64,000 nucleotides of DNA, taken from the NCBI GenBank assembly GCA_015499995.1, contig JADNRV010000006.1:682001-746000 (forward strand), in the 5' to 3' direction. A program made the position numbers and the translations under genes. This DNA is from Flammula alnicola. Lineage: Eukaryota; Basidiomycota; Agaricomycetes; Agaricales; Strophariaceae. Shown in pieces: positions 35,698 to 47,493 of this stretch (positions are counted from its first letter, which is position 1; each line of letters opens with the position of its first letter). A model generated the notes under the pieces. It saw only the letters and a program-made list of their open reading frames with translations. It was not told the origin of the DNA and ran no database searches.

Positions 35698-37914
35698 TTA
35701 AATGTGTAAAGTAAGCAAAGCCATGCCATGCTCTGCCAAATCTTGTTTTGCAACTTTGAATGTTGATCCATATCTCTGCTTTGTATTTTCAAGTTTAAAA
35801 ATGATGACACTTCCTGTGTTGCATTTATACCATATATCATTCGGCTCTAAATCCTCCATTCGATAGACTGCTGAATCCCGAAGTCTAAGAAGAAAAGCAA
35901 GATTACTTGGAGATATTTCGACGTGATGCTTCTCTTCAACGAAGTCCCAGACACCAAGGACGAAATGTCTAGGTGGAGCAACATTGATCTCTGACCGGGG
36001 AAAATAGTAAAAGTCGCTACTTCCACCGGGGTCCAGTTCGACTAGGGCTTCTCCGTAGAATTGAGGACAAAGGGGAAGCTGGTGGGGAAGTTCAAAACCG
36101 GAACATGTTGAAAAAAGCAACAGTCGGACTTGTACTCCAATATTTGTTAGAGTAGTTGGTACCGAGGAAAGGACCCCCTCATCCAGAGTTACAGCTCGGC
36201 GCAAGTGGTTCGCATGTTTAAGATAGCACCGTGGACTCGACGGAACGAGGTTGGAGGCATGTATTTCGCTAGAGACGGAATGACCCGCCCAATTTAGGAG
36301 ATCGGAGACATCTTGGAAAGAAGTCAGAATGGCCTCTATCAGTCGGAAGAATGCCCGCTCTGCGCCTTCGCCATATGCAATTGGGAAACTGACACCAAAT
36401 ATTCCCATGAGAGAATAAGCAGTATCTTCTCCCCTCGCTGTTATTCGGTTTGCTGCCCACATCATCCTATGTGCAATCCCACCTCTGACAGCACGCCTAG
36501 CACCGGGCTTGAAGTGCAAGAGTTCCTGATGCTCAATTCCGGTCGCTTCTTCGATTATTTGGCATATTCTCCGGGAGTTTTTTTTGTCGTTACCACCAGA
36601 ACCCAAGCGCGTCCAATTCTTGTCATAGAATTGAATTCGTCTTGGAGCTAAGAGTTCCTGGAGGGTCCATCCACGAGTGAACCAGCGATCGCGTGCCATA
36701 TCGTCCAAAGAAGAGGTGTCGGCGAGATAGGTTATGCAGATGGAGGCGTCGCGGTACCACCGATACATCGAACGGATGGATTCATCAAGCTCCGAGCTGC
36801 TGTCCTTGTTGATGCATATTGTGTCCATCCAAGCGAGGGAGATCCCGGACTCTTTCACTGCGACCTCGCAAAAGCCAACCAATTTCCTATACCCCGCCTC
36901 ATCGCGGTGCCTTATCGAGGGCCATTCCGAGAACGTCACCTCGGGCTCGTTCTGGAGCCACGTATGTGATAGAATAGCATAGCCTCCAAACTTCTCCAAT
37001 AAGTCTTTGATAATATCTTGCTCTATTTGGTCTCTCGGCACGTCTCGCAGACGCTCCTTCCTCGACTTCACCAGATTCTTGAATACCCTCTCATCGATGG
37101 CAGACATCTTGTGAGCGATGTGCTGGAATATCTCATTTCTGTCAAGAAGCTTCATCTCGGACCCCACAGTCAGTAATCGGATCGGCATGTGATTGAAAAC
37201 ATGTTCTCGCAGGCTGTCCATCAGCTTTTGCGGTAACTGCTTGACGGGCGCATTGTTGGTAGAATTTACTCGTTCTATGGGAATCGAATATGGATGTTTG
37301 AGTTCCTTTGCTATAGTAGATACATATCCATAGGTTATCTCACCTTTATCGCCACCATCTAAAGGAGCACTGCGTGACGATCCCGAAGCCTTGATTTCTT
37401 TGCTCTTAAGAGGGATATATTCACGCGCGAGCTGGATCTCCACATTTGACTGGATCAACGCATCCAGAGCGTTTAGCAGTACTTGACTACAAGTACGCCG
37501 TTCTAGGAAGATTGAATATGAATGGCTTAGCATGTAGATCACCAGGTAGATCACCTAAGTTATCACCCCGAGGACTACTCGACCGCGTGCTATTCGTGGA
37601 ACCGCCAGCCGCTGTAGGAAGTGAAGAATGTCCTGCTAGATATGAAAATGTACAGAGGTTACCTGTTCATTCTGGTCATGGCAATGGGAAATAGGGATAC
37701 TCGCCAAGCTTTTCATCTGATCCTTGGGTATGTCTATCCATGAATTGAGCATGCACGGTCGAGCGAATAAAACCCTCCAGTGCATCAAGTAGTATTTGAG
37801 CTTCGAGTCGGGAGGACGACGAGTGGTTGCTAGTATGTTGTTCTGTGGGAATTGAATATCAATATCTCTGGTTCATTTGTGGTCACAATCTGTCTGCTCA
37901 CCTGAAGATGCCAT
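35698..37914 (-). CDS. HET-domain (heterokaryon incompatibility) protein
   Basis: Protein with a heterokaryon-incompatibility domain, related to TIR-like folds and able to trigger cell death when cells of different type fuse. ATG 37914 (MASS) is followed by an intron and small N-terminal exons whose junctions are tentative, then a long exon 37490-35698. The HET domain is clear: GYAILSHTWLQNEPEVTF, ISLAWMDTICINKDSSSELD, MYRWYRDASICITYLAD, RDRWFTRGWTLQELLAPRR, and later ARGEDTAYSLMGIFGV and AYGEGAERAFFRL. The stop is at 35698-35700. Upstream of the domain a helix-like unit seems duplicated (EAQILLDALEGFIRS and SQVLLNALDALIQS). The C-terminal 200 residues have no known domain. It lies tail to tail with the NLR gene. 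Confidence 0.88.
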
Positions 37915-39414
37915 CGTACGCGATGAAGTGTAAGAGGAAAAAGAGAACTAGGGTATGCGAAGATAAAGGATGATGGAACGATGAAGCGCTGCCAACCTAG
38001 TGTTTGTCCCAGTTTCCCAGCCTTGCGCACCTCATCATCATATACGACACAGCACGGAGGCCTTGAGGCCTGAGTAATTATAGAACACTGAAATGAATTA
38101 ATCCAACTACCTACGGACAGACGATTCGGACTAATGGATGGTCACGGTTATTGACATGGTGTAACAAGATACGCAGCGAGAATGTGCGCACTTGCAATGA
38201 AGCAGGAGGAAATTTGGGCGACTCGCAGGGTGGTGTTGGGTCACTTGGAGGACTAGAGACAGAGAGGAAGATAAGAGAAGCATGGAGGGACAACAAGCAG
38301 CACAGCCAAAGCTGGTAGCGGGCTGTGTAAGAGCGATGTTCCAGGCCATGTTGACAAGAGGAATGCATCGTCTTGTCAACTTCCTGCTATTAAGTACTCG
38401 TAAGTACCATTTATACACGTGGGACAGAATGCTTACCTTGTTATTCGGATTCGGGGGATACGTATACGGAGCGGGCTGCTTCGACAGAGACATTTTGCTG
38501 CCGTGGTGCGACTGTCGCAGCTGTGGCGCTCATGCAGAACTGCGAGATGTCCGCGCTGTTAATTTTGTGCTATGCCTTCTTATTTGTAATAATTCGCCCA
38601 CCATTACCCTCCTCGAATCAACGAAAAAATCTCAACAAGTGCAGAGAAAGGCATATTTATGCTCAAGAAGCACGCCGAGGAATTTTCGACGTGTTTTTGA
38701 TACTTCCAAGAAGTTAAATAAACACTGGTGCCCAAGAGGGTTCGTCAACAGCAAGGACTTGCAATAGAAAATGAAAGGGTGAAAGGCGTACCACGACTAT
38801 TTTCCCAGGCCATTCCCGCAACCACCCTCGTACGCTATATATGACGTCTCTGCTCATCGTCTCTGAGAACTCGAAGCAGAACGAGGTAGTGACATTGCAA
38901 AGAAACGGTGCTTGTGGCAGGAATGCGACCCAAAGCCAAGGGAAGGCATCTTTAGTTATTTACAAAGTTCGTCAACATAACAACGACCAGGAATTTGCCC
39001 AACATGCTTACGAGACACGTCGCTCATCCTGACTAACACGTATCGTAATGACGACCCACTGAGATACTTTCGCAGACTTCTTGTATTTTCATTGCGACGG
39101 AGTGGCTCCGGTTGTCTTCAGTCTATCGAGGGTAGTAACCGTTGTCGCAATTGCTACCCCTATCCCGGTCTTGCGTGGCGCACTGGACTCCAGCTCCGTA
39201 CGCATGTCAAGTTACCAAGATATCAACCTCCGCAACAAGACTAGATGTCTGTGGTGGGAGGATTGAGCACTGAGACGCGCTGAACACATGAAGAAGAGAT
39301 GAAGTCGGCAAGAAGTTGGTGCCAGTCAGTGAAATCAGATGTCAATACAACTACGGGCCGGCTTTTAGCTGTCGTACTTCAAGTGGCCAACTTCTGCAAT
39401 GAACAACAACCACG
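37915..39414. other. Spacer of 1.5 kb, no supported gene
   Basis: Lies between the divergent HET and dephospho-CoA kinase genes, so it contains both promoters. Open frames at 38131-38493 (minus, starting MSLSKQPAPYTYPPNPNNK) and 38282-38767 (plus) overlap each other and match nothing I know. Confidence 0.4.
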
Positions 39415-40248
39415 ATGCTCGGTGAGTGTTTTACTATGTTTCCAGAGAAATAAATACTGAATGAAACCAATGGAATGCAGTTATTGGGCTTACAGGGGGT
39501 ATTGCGACAGGAAAGTCGACCGTGTCGTCGCTCCTTAAAGCCTCACACATCCCCATTGTCGACGCCGACGTAATTGCGCGGCAAGTCGTGGAACCTGGTA
39601 CCTCGGGCCTAGCGAAGATCAAGGCGACCTTTGGAAATGAAGTTATCCTCCCGGACGGCACCCTTGATAGGAAGAAACTCGGCAGCATCATCTTCAACGA
39701 TGAAGTCAAGAGGAAGAAGTTGAACAAGATCGTGCACCCTGCCGTGAGGAAGGCGATGCTCTGGCAGATGCTGGGGTACTGGATACGAGGATATAAGTAT
39801 TGTATCATGGACGTGCCCCTGCTGATTGAAGGCGGTCTATGGCAATGGGTCGGGCTCGTCGTGGTCGTATATTGGTACGCGACAGAATTCATCCAATCAT
39901 GACACATTCATTTACTCTTCTATCCTTTCCAGCTCAGACGAACTACAACTCCAGCGTCTCATGCAGCGAGACGGATCTTCAAGAGAAGAAGCTTCAGCGC
40001 GCCTCAACTCGCAGCTGCCCATATCACAGAAAGTTCCATACGCCGACATCGTCATCGACAACTCAGGGACAAAACAAGAGCTGGAAACTCAAGTGGTTAG
40101 TCTCATACGACGGCTGGAAGACCGCGCTGGCTGGTCATGGCGGCTGAGCTGGCTACTACCTCCACTTGGATTGTTCTCGGCGTTCTGGACGCTACTATGG
40201 AAGCGGGTTATACGCAGAGGCAAAGTAACGCAACGACCTCCGCGATAG
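39415..40248 (+). CDS. Dephospho-CoA kinase
   Basis: Catalyses the last step of coenzyme A synthesis, ATP-dependent phosphorylation of dephospho-CoA (CoaE; Cab5 in yeast). Three exons: 39415-39421 (only seven bases, MLV split), 39481-39874 and 39933-40248, giving 238 residues. The P-loop is GLTGGIATGKST right after the first intron. The family blocks PIVDADVIARQVVEPGTSG, LGSIIFNDEVKRKKLNKIVHP and YCIMDVPLLIEGG are present. After the second intron comes the arginine-bearing lid RLMQRDGSSREEASARL, then YADIVIDNSG. A C-terminal hydrophobic segment (LSWLLPPLGLFSAFWTLLW) followed by basic residues is probably a tail anchor, as in other fungal homologues. Looks intact. Confidence 0.95.
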
Positions 40249-40606
40249 ATTCTCATTTTCCTCCTCGGCCTTCCTCCTCTTCTACGACCCACATATCATT
40301 AGATTCACTGCCCCTTATCCTTTCCTTTGCATTTACCATCTCCCTTCCGGGTTTTTTTGGGGATGCAGAACGGGACAAGATTGACTACCTATAGATCTCA
40401 ACCTTCTTCAACCCATGTTCATGCATATTCCTATTCGCAGCCAATCTCCAAAATCGACGTTCTTTGGAAGTGCAGTTTATCGAAAAATATTGATGCAAGA
40501 TGTACATATGTATATGTGAATAAGGTATAGAGCAGATAACAATGCGAGAGTCTACGTAAATCTCATCAAGTCCAAGAAAAAATAAGAAAAAAACGAATGC
40601 TATAAG
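40249..40606. other. Spacer between convergent genes
   Basis: 358 bases, 3' ends of the dephospho-CoA kinase and ABC transporter transcripts; nothing else is seen. Confidence 0.5.
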
Positions 40607-43600
40607 TTAAAAATTTCTCCAAGATGATCGTCGGGGACTCGGTGGCCGGGCGACCAGATCCTGTCCTTCCTCCCTAACGTTGTTTTCTTTGATGACCTTG
40701 AGGAACACACTTTCCAATGAGGCCCTCTCCACCGTATATTCCATGAAGTCGCCATGATCCGACAGCGTTTTGAAGAGCCTAGCGAGGGAGTACGATCCGT
40801 GTCCAGAGGTAATGGGAACCTCGAATCGCGTGGCCACGTCATCGGCCATACGAGAGCCTGGGATGAGCGTCATCAAGCTGCGGGCTTTGACGACTTCTTC
40901 CCTTGTACGGCAACTGAACTGGACTTCATATGTCGCATAGCGAGCGGAGAGAGACTCGGTAGTACCGATGGCAAGCATGCGTTTTGCGAGTATACCGACA
41001 TTGGTTGCTAGAGCAGACGCTTCTTCCATAGAATCTGTAGCAGCTTGAGTTAATGAAGAAAAGCGAACGAAAGAGCAAGGACTTACGGGTCGTTATGACG
41101 ATGGCCTTCCCGACGGCTACCCGGCGCAGCGTTTGCCACATATCTCGTTTCATCTTAGGATCAACGCCCGTGGAGAACTCGTCAATCAAGATGACCGGAG
41201 GATTGCCCAGGAGCGCAATGGCAAGAGACAGTTTCCTCTGATTGCCGCCCGATAATTTGCTGGCCAGTCGGTCGGCGTACATAATCAGAGAAGTTCCCTC
41301 CAGGACAGCCTCAATGCTACCCTCCAAGTCGGGTCCTCGGTCCAGCCCTTTCAGTCGTCCGTATATGACCAAATGTTCTCGGACCGTGAGCTGGTCATCG
41401 ATAGCAGTGAATTGTGGGCAAACTCCAAGAGCCATGCGAGCTTGACGGGGATTGGTAACGATGGAGGCACCGTCGATGTACACGTCGCCGGTATCCGGTA
41501 TGATATCGCCACCTAAATCATAATTAGAATCATTGTTTCGAAAGTGGACTGCGCTACTCACGAATGATATTGAAAGTGGTCGTCTTTCCAGCTCCGTTTG
41601 GTCCCAATAGAGCGAAGATAGAATCTCTCGGAATACTAAGGTTGACATCATCGGTTACTTGCTTGCCATGGAAAAACTTAGAGACATTGACAACTCGGAG
41701 CAAGTCATTAAGTCTCTCAATTCCTTCTTCACGGTTAATATCCTCTTCCGAAGACGACATCAACTTGGTTTGCAGAGGGGCCTTCTTGCGTCGTAATGGT
41801 CGAGGAGTTCGAGAGCCAGAATCGACCCAGACAAGGACGGCGAGGAGTATGAATGCGTGTACGACGAGGTATAGGATAGGTCCGCCAAATCTCTTGATAG
41901 AAATGAGAGATTGTGTGGAGACAATATCTGTTCCTTCACAAAGCAAAGAGAACAAGTTAACTGAAACGAGAGTTGCGCGAACCTAGATGACCATTAACTT
42001 TAATGAGGAGATGAAAAGTGATAAACAAACTCACAACACTGTCTACAGGAGCCAACATCGAAGTCGTGAAGTGAATGATGGTAGTTAAGCGACTCGAGTC
42101 CTCGATTTTGGCGTAGGTGAAGACCAACAGATACGACGACAGGTAAAGCTAACGCAAAGATCAGTAAAAGGTCGAAAGTTGGATGGCAGTTGGCACTTAC
42201 AACGAACATGATGAATTGATAACCTGCGACAATCGCGAACGATGCCAACGGAGATTCAACCATCAAAGAAAGAGCATACGAAAAGAGAGCAGCAGTAATG
42301 CCATAGAGTACGAAAACAATCCACTAAGAGTTTATTAGTATACGATATACGGTATAGAATAAGGTAAAGACTTACCAGCAAGCCAAGACCATGGAATTGA
42401 TCTGAAGCCGTAGCAAAGATGATGATGATAATAGTAGAAAGAAGAACGGATGCAATGGTGTCAAACATAAGATGCCCTAACCACAAGCCAACGGGGTTCG
42501 TCAAGCCATTGGATAGCTGCATTGCCTGCACTGAAGAGCGGCGTTCCTTTGAAACATAGAGAGCATAAAAAGCAGGATACACAGCCTAAGAAAGGTCGAT
42601 CAGTCATGGTGTATAAATGATATAACGCAAAACACACCATGACGGCCCCAAAGAAGAACATCCATCGCAAATACATAAGAGTAGCTGAAGCCACTTTGGA
42701 AAACGCCGCATAGTTCGCGGCGATCAGGGTTGGTCCAGGCGTCGCAGCAACATTGCCCGACAAATTGATAGCATGGTTGTACAGAAGGTTGCTCGCCATA
42801 TTCAGCATGGCTGGAGCCCTGATACCCGGAGGACTGGCCTCCCATGCGACCAAAGATTCACCAGTCTCTAGATCCATCGAAACACCCCTAGCGAAAATTC
42901 GTGACGACCGGTCTTAATGTCGTACACAAAAGTGTCATTGTTGGTCGTGTTCGTGACCAGGAGGTCATCTGTGATATTTCCGAGGATCGACAGGACGCCA
43001 GGAGGCGAAACGAGCATCCGAGGTAAAACTTGCTCGGATAGGTTCACCATGGCGAAGGGCGCTATGGGTAAGAAGAGAGGAATCGGGGTGATATTGGCCG
43101 CTTTAGGGATGCACAATTGTTGTCGGCCGGATGTGAAAGTGAGAGGAATAGTCGAACCAGCCACAGCGACAAGCACCGCAAGGAGGGGTGTCAGCCAACC
43201 TCGTCTGACTATCAACATGCGTTTATGGAATATCGTAAAGGCTTGTCTGTACGGCGAAACAGGTTTCCCATTGGGTAAATCAATGAGCGGAGGCTTGACC
43301 AAAGTATCCGATGACAAATTGTCCAGAGAAGTTGTGGGACTATGCGTCTTGAGCTGCTTCTTCGCATTGGCTTCATTCTCGTTCATCAAGTCCAAGAAGA
43401 TGTCTTCGATTGTCGTTCCCAGGATATCGTACGATTTGATCCTTTCCTGATGTTCTTCTTCTTCGAGCAGATCGAGAACTTGGCCGATAACGTAGCTATC
43501 CCGTGTTCTCAAGTGATAAACGGAGACAGTGGGCGACGGTTTGGTCACATAAATATCGGGGGCGATTAACCTGATGCTCTGCAGCAAGTTGTAGGATGAA

Positions 43601-46272
43601 GACGAGTAGCCATAAATTTTCTCCGCATCCGTTGAGGATCCGAATGTTACTTGCATCGAATAACCTTCGCCTAAATCTCTCTTGAGGGCGACGGGGGAGC
43701 CAGAGGCCACGACCTTGCCTGGAGCTGCGAGAATCGCGATTTGGTCCGCTAGAAGGTCAGCTTCGTCAAGGAACTGCAAACCCATACATTAAGCTTCAAC
43801 AACGAAAAAAGGGAAAGACAACTCTTACATGCGTTGTGAAGACAATACAACGGTCTTCGCGGAATGCTGTTAGGGTCTTCCACAAAGCTCTCCTGCTCAG
43901 GGGGTCGACTCCTGATGTGCATTCATCCACGAGAACAACTGAAGGAAGAAGGGTTAGAAAAGTTCCGCCAGAAAGAACTCGGAACACATACTCTTGGAAC
44001 CACCTAAAAGTCCGATAGCCAGCTGAAGCTTCCGCTTTTGTCCGCCAGAGAGCGTATCAGCATTCGCATGAATCTTCTTCTCCAAATCACAATCGCGCAG
44101 CAGTTGCTCGAGATCTTCGTCGTTTCTAGAGTTAGTTGACCATTTGACCGCTCTCCAAACCCGGAGGGTCTGCAAGCATGTAAGTTCTGGGAACAAGACG
44201 TTCTTCTGAGGTACAATGCCCATAACACCGCGCGGAGGTCTTGAATACCCGCCATCGAACGTAACGGTGCCGCTTGTAATGTTGGACAAACCAGCCATAA
44301 TTGATAATGAAGTCGATTTTCCGGCACTGCAGTTCAATGAATACAGTAAGAATTACGGTTGCTTCACAAAAAAAACCAAATGTATGCGAACCCATTCGAG
44401 CCCAACATGACGAATATGCCCGTCTTGGGTATGTCGAGGTTGAGGTTAGAGACAGCGATGACATCACCCTTTGCGTTGAATAAAGACGAGTTATAGATCT
44501 TGCTGAGATTGCGGATGGAAATGGCCGTATTTGAGGGCATCGAGGGCATATCGGATTCTAGTTTCTTCGGTTGCGGGAGAATTGTACGTATGCCATAAAG
44601 ATGTCTCTCGAATATGACGGCGAAGCAGGGCCAAATCAATATATCAATCTACGGAGAAGTCGTCAGAGAGAGGATCAAAGAAGCACATAGAAACAAAGTA
44701 ACTGACGATCGCAGCAATGAGCAGAGGGGCGAGTTGGATGCCCCGATCTGGATCGCCCCTCAAGGCATCCGTTGGCATTTGGTTATTCTCATACCCACAA
44801 ATCGCTTTCAACGCAAAAATATAAAACGAAGGGGGGAAGACGATCGAAACGAACACCATGATTATTGTCGAGGATGTCTGGATCACAAGCCCGAGGATGG
44901 CAAGGACGACGGCCGAGAACGTGGTTATCACAGCAGCGAGCTGCGGGCTGTCGCTGAAAGGGACCGCGACGAAGAACGACCAGCTGGCGAGGACTAGTCC
45001 AAGAAGGATATGCACGAAGACGATGAGAGAGGCATCGGTCTCTACGAATATACGGAATCTCCAAATCAAAGCCACGGTACACCAGGCCGGAAAATAGGTG
45101 ATTGAAATGCCGACGTGCCAGGACCTGAGAGACGTCGCGTCAGCCAATCAGTGAAGTCAACTTATGGACGGAAATTTACAGAATTCTGGCAGAATCCAGG
45201 AGGCCCATTGCTTTCATGTGTTCCGTGATGAGCATCGCACGTTCGCTTGCTACCGACCCAGGTATCTGGTATGCGATCCCAGTGAAAGTCAGAAACCTAG
45301 GAGAAGATAAGTCAGGATGATCTCGAATATCTTCGAAATATCACTTGCAAGGCCAATCCAATGATTTCCCTGATGCCTCTAGTATAACCTGCAAAGAAAA
45401 CCGTTTGCATATTTCTTATGCCACGAAACAAAGATGACACGTACTAAGTCGAATTGCTGTGGCCTGTTGTGCATTGGTCTGGTTCGAGTATGGCCACTCT
45501 AGGGGTGTTTGCTGTGGAACGTTGGTCTGCAGCTCGATAATGGCCTGAAAAATGGAATATCGTTTAAATGCAATTCAGGAATAGAGAAAAAAGGGGACGT
45601 ACTTTGTCTATAGCCCACTGCAAAGGAAGAATCCGCTCCTCGAAATCGCTCGTGTGCCTCTCCACATCGATAGCACTAAGCCCTGCGTCCGCGAAAATCG
45701 TATAATTTATTCCATTAGAGGCGGATCCATTCATAGCCATATCGGTAAAGGCAACAGCAGCGAAACAGGAGGAGAACCCGTGGAAGTTCTGAGGACAGTG
45801 TCTGGGAATATCTAATGGATCGGAAAGCAGTTCGACCGCAGAAAATTGCTGCGGGGTGAAGTCGGCGGTAACTTGGTTGAAAATGTCGTTAGGAGTGGGA
45901 GTATCCGGGTTGAAAGTAGTCGTTCCGTCCACCCAGTACAAAGTCGTTTTGCCATCGAATTGGCTTTGTAGGGAACGGATGGACACAGGGGACCCTCCAC
46001 CGTACTGGGATCCAAAAAATCAGTGTCACGCTGAAAATGACGATGATGCACACGCACATTGTTCAATCTATGCAGCAGGAATTGCGCAAAGGACAGGAAG
46101 ACCCCATAGGAGATTGGTAATAGGAAACATCGTAAAATAGAGAGCTGGATGGAATTCTTCAGTTCGATTCTTCGGAACAGATGGATTCAACACTCACGAA
46201 TGGGTTTTTCCAAATAATGATCCAGTTCTTCCAAACCAGAGCCCGAAATTGTCGATAAAAGAGCCCAGCCAT
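40607..46272 (-). CDS. ABCA-type full ABC transporter
   Basis: Full-length ABC transporter with the membrane-domain/ATPase order repeated twice, subfamily A type (lipid-related transport in animals; substrate unknown here). The start ATG 46272 gives MAGLFYRQFRALVWKNW; the next exon begins LSILRCFLLPISYGVF. A large extracytoplasmic loop follows (about 46000-45600), then several membrane segments. The first ATPase has a P-loop, split by an intron, that reads LGSNGSAGKST, one residue longer than the usual GPNGAGKST; the signature LSGGQKRKLQLAIGLLGG; and Walker B VVLVDECTSGVDPLSRR. The second has LGPNGAGKTTT, signature LSGGNQRKLSLAIALLG and Walker B VILIDEFSTGVDP. About 15 exons; the last ends at 40607. 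It looks complete. Divergent from the aldehyde dehydrogenase gene. Confidence 0.92.
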
Positions 46273-47493
46273 GGGACATTAAATTACGTGGGGTGAAGGA
46301 TAATACTTAAGTAGGGGCCACCTGGGCTAGAATGGCCGTCAAGAGCGGCTGACGGCAGGCTTTTCAGTCCCCAATGGAAGTGGGGATATGACTGGTTTTC
46401 GGATAGAAATCACCGCCATGGCTCTTCTCGAGTTCTCTTGTATCGCACGCCGCAACCAGACGCGCCTTGATGATGATGGTTCGGTTCAATTTTTTTTTTC
46501 AAATCGGGCTGACGGCGCTTAATAACACTGAAAGCAACATCGTGGTAAGTGTGCAAGCAGCAATGCGATGTGTAAGTATACGACTGCAGATGGTCGATAT
46601 GGATGGAGTGTACAGGTTTGTTTGGGAGGGTTGATATCGTTAAGCTGGTCGCTGCCGAGCTGATGGCCGGCCGCCGCCCATATCAACCAGGGATCAGAGG
46701 GTTTCACGGAACGAGTTTTTTTTAATCTTCCCTGTCGAGAAGTCTCGAGAGGCAGTACTAGTCTACTTACAAGTATAGTGCTCATCCCAAGCACTGGCAA
46801 TACTTTTGAGGGAGATGATATGTCTGGGCAATACCAGCGACTTACACGGGTGGCGCTAAAATAGGTTGAGGAGGTGAAAAGGTTATTGGACACAAATTAC
46901 CAGGTGCGTGGGGATTTCAAGCGTCCAGGATTCCGCTGCTGAATTGTTTAAATCGTAGATATAACAAGTGCACAAGTGCACTTCAACTCTGAGCTGATTG
47001 ATTCGGGAATCAAGCGTTAACGTTGATACGTCAACTTCGTAACCACGCATTCAGTGTTCAGGAGTTCACACCTTCGAGCCCGACCCATCGAGTGAGCTGG
47101 TTTATTGTAACATCCCCTCTTGGTCAATGAATGAGTATCATAGGAAGAAGGCTCGGGCGCCAAGGGGAGGCGGCTCGAGCTGACTCGCTGAGTGCATGGG
47201 CGCTGCGCGCGATACTTGTCGAACTTCATCATTACATGCTTTGGGAAATAATAGCTCCTGTCAAGCATGATGCATGAGGTATTGTGTCTCCTTGAGTCAT
47301 ATCGTATCGAAGAACCATTTACCAAGACATCTTCTGTCCAAAAGGTTTGAACTTGAAGTTGAAGCACGTTGGCCACGGTCATGTGTGTCGAACTCACGCG
47401 TCGATGTCCGTCGACCGCCAAGTATTCTCATGGCTCTCCCTATTTCTAGCATCGAGGCCTCGGGCTATCCTGTGCTCCTTCTTCTCAGACACT
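46273..47493. other. Spacer of 1.2 kb, no supported gene
   Basis: Lies between the divergent ABC transporter and aldehyde dehydrogenase genes and must include both promoters. Frames at 46519-46893 and 47017-47421 have no family features. Confidence 0.45.
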
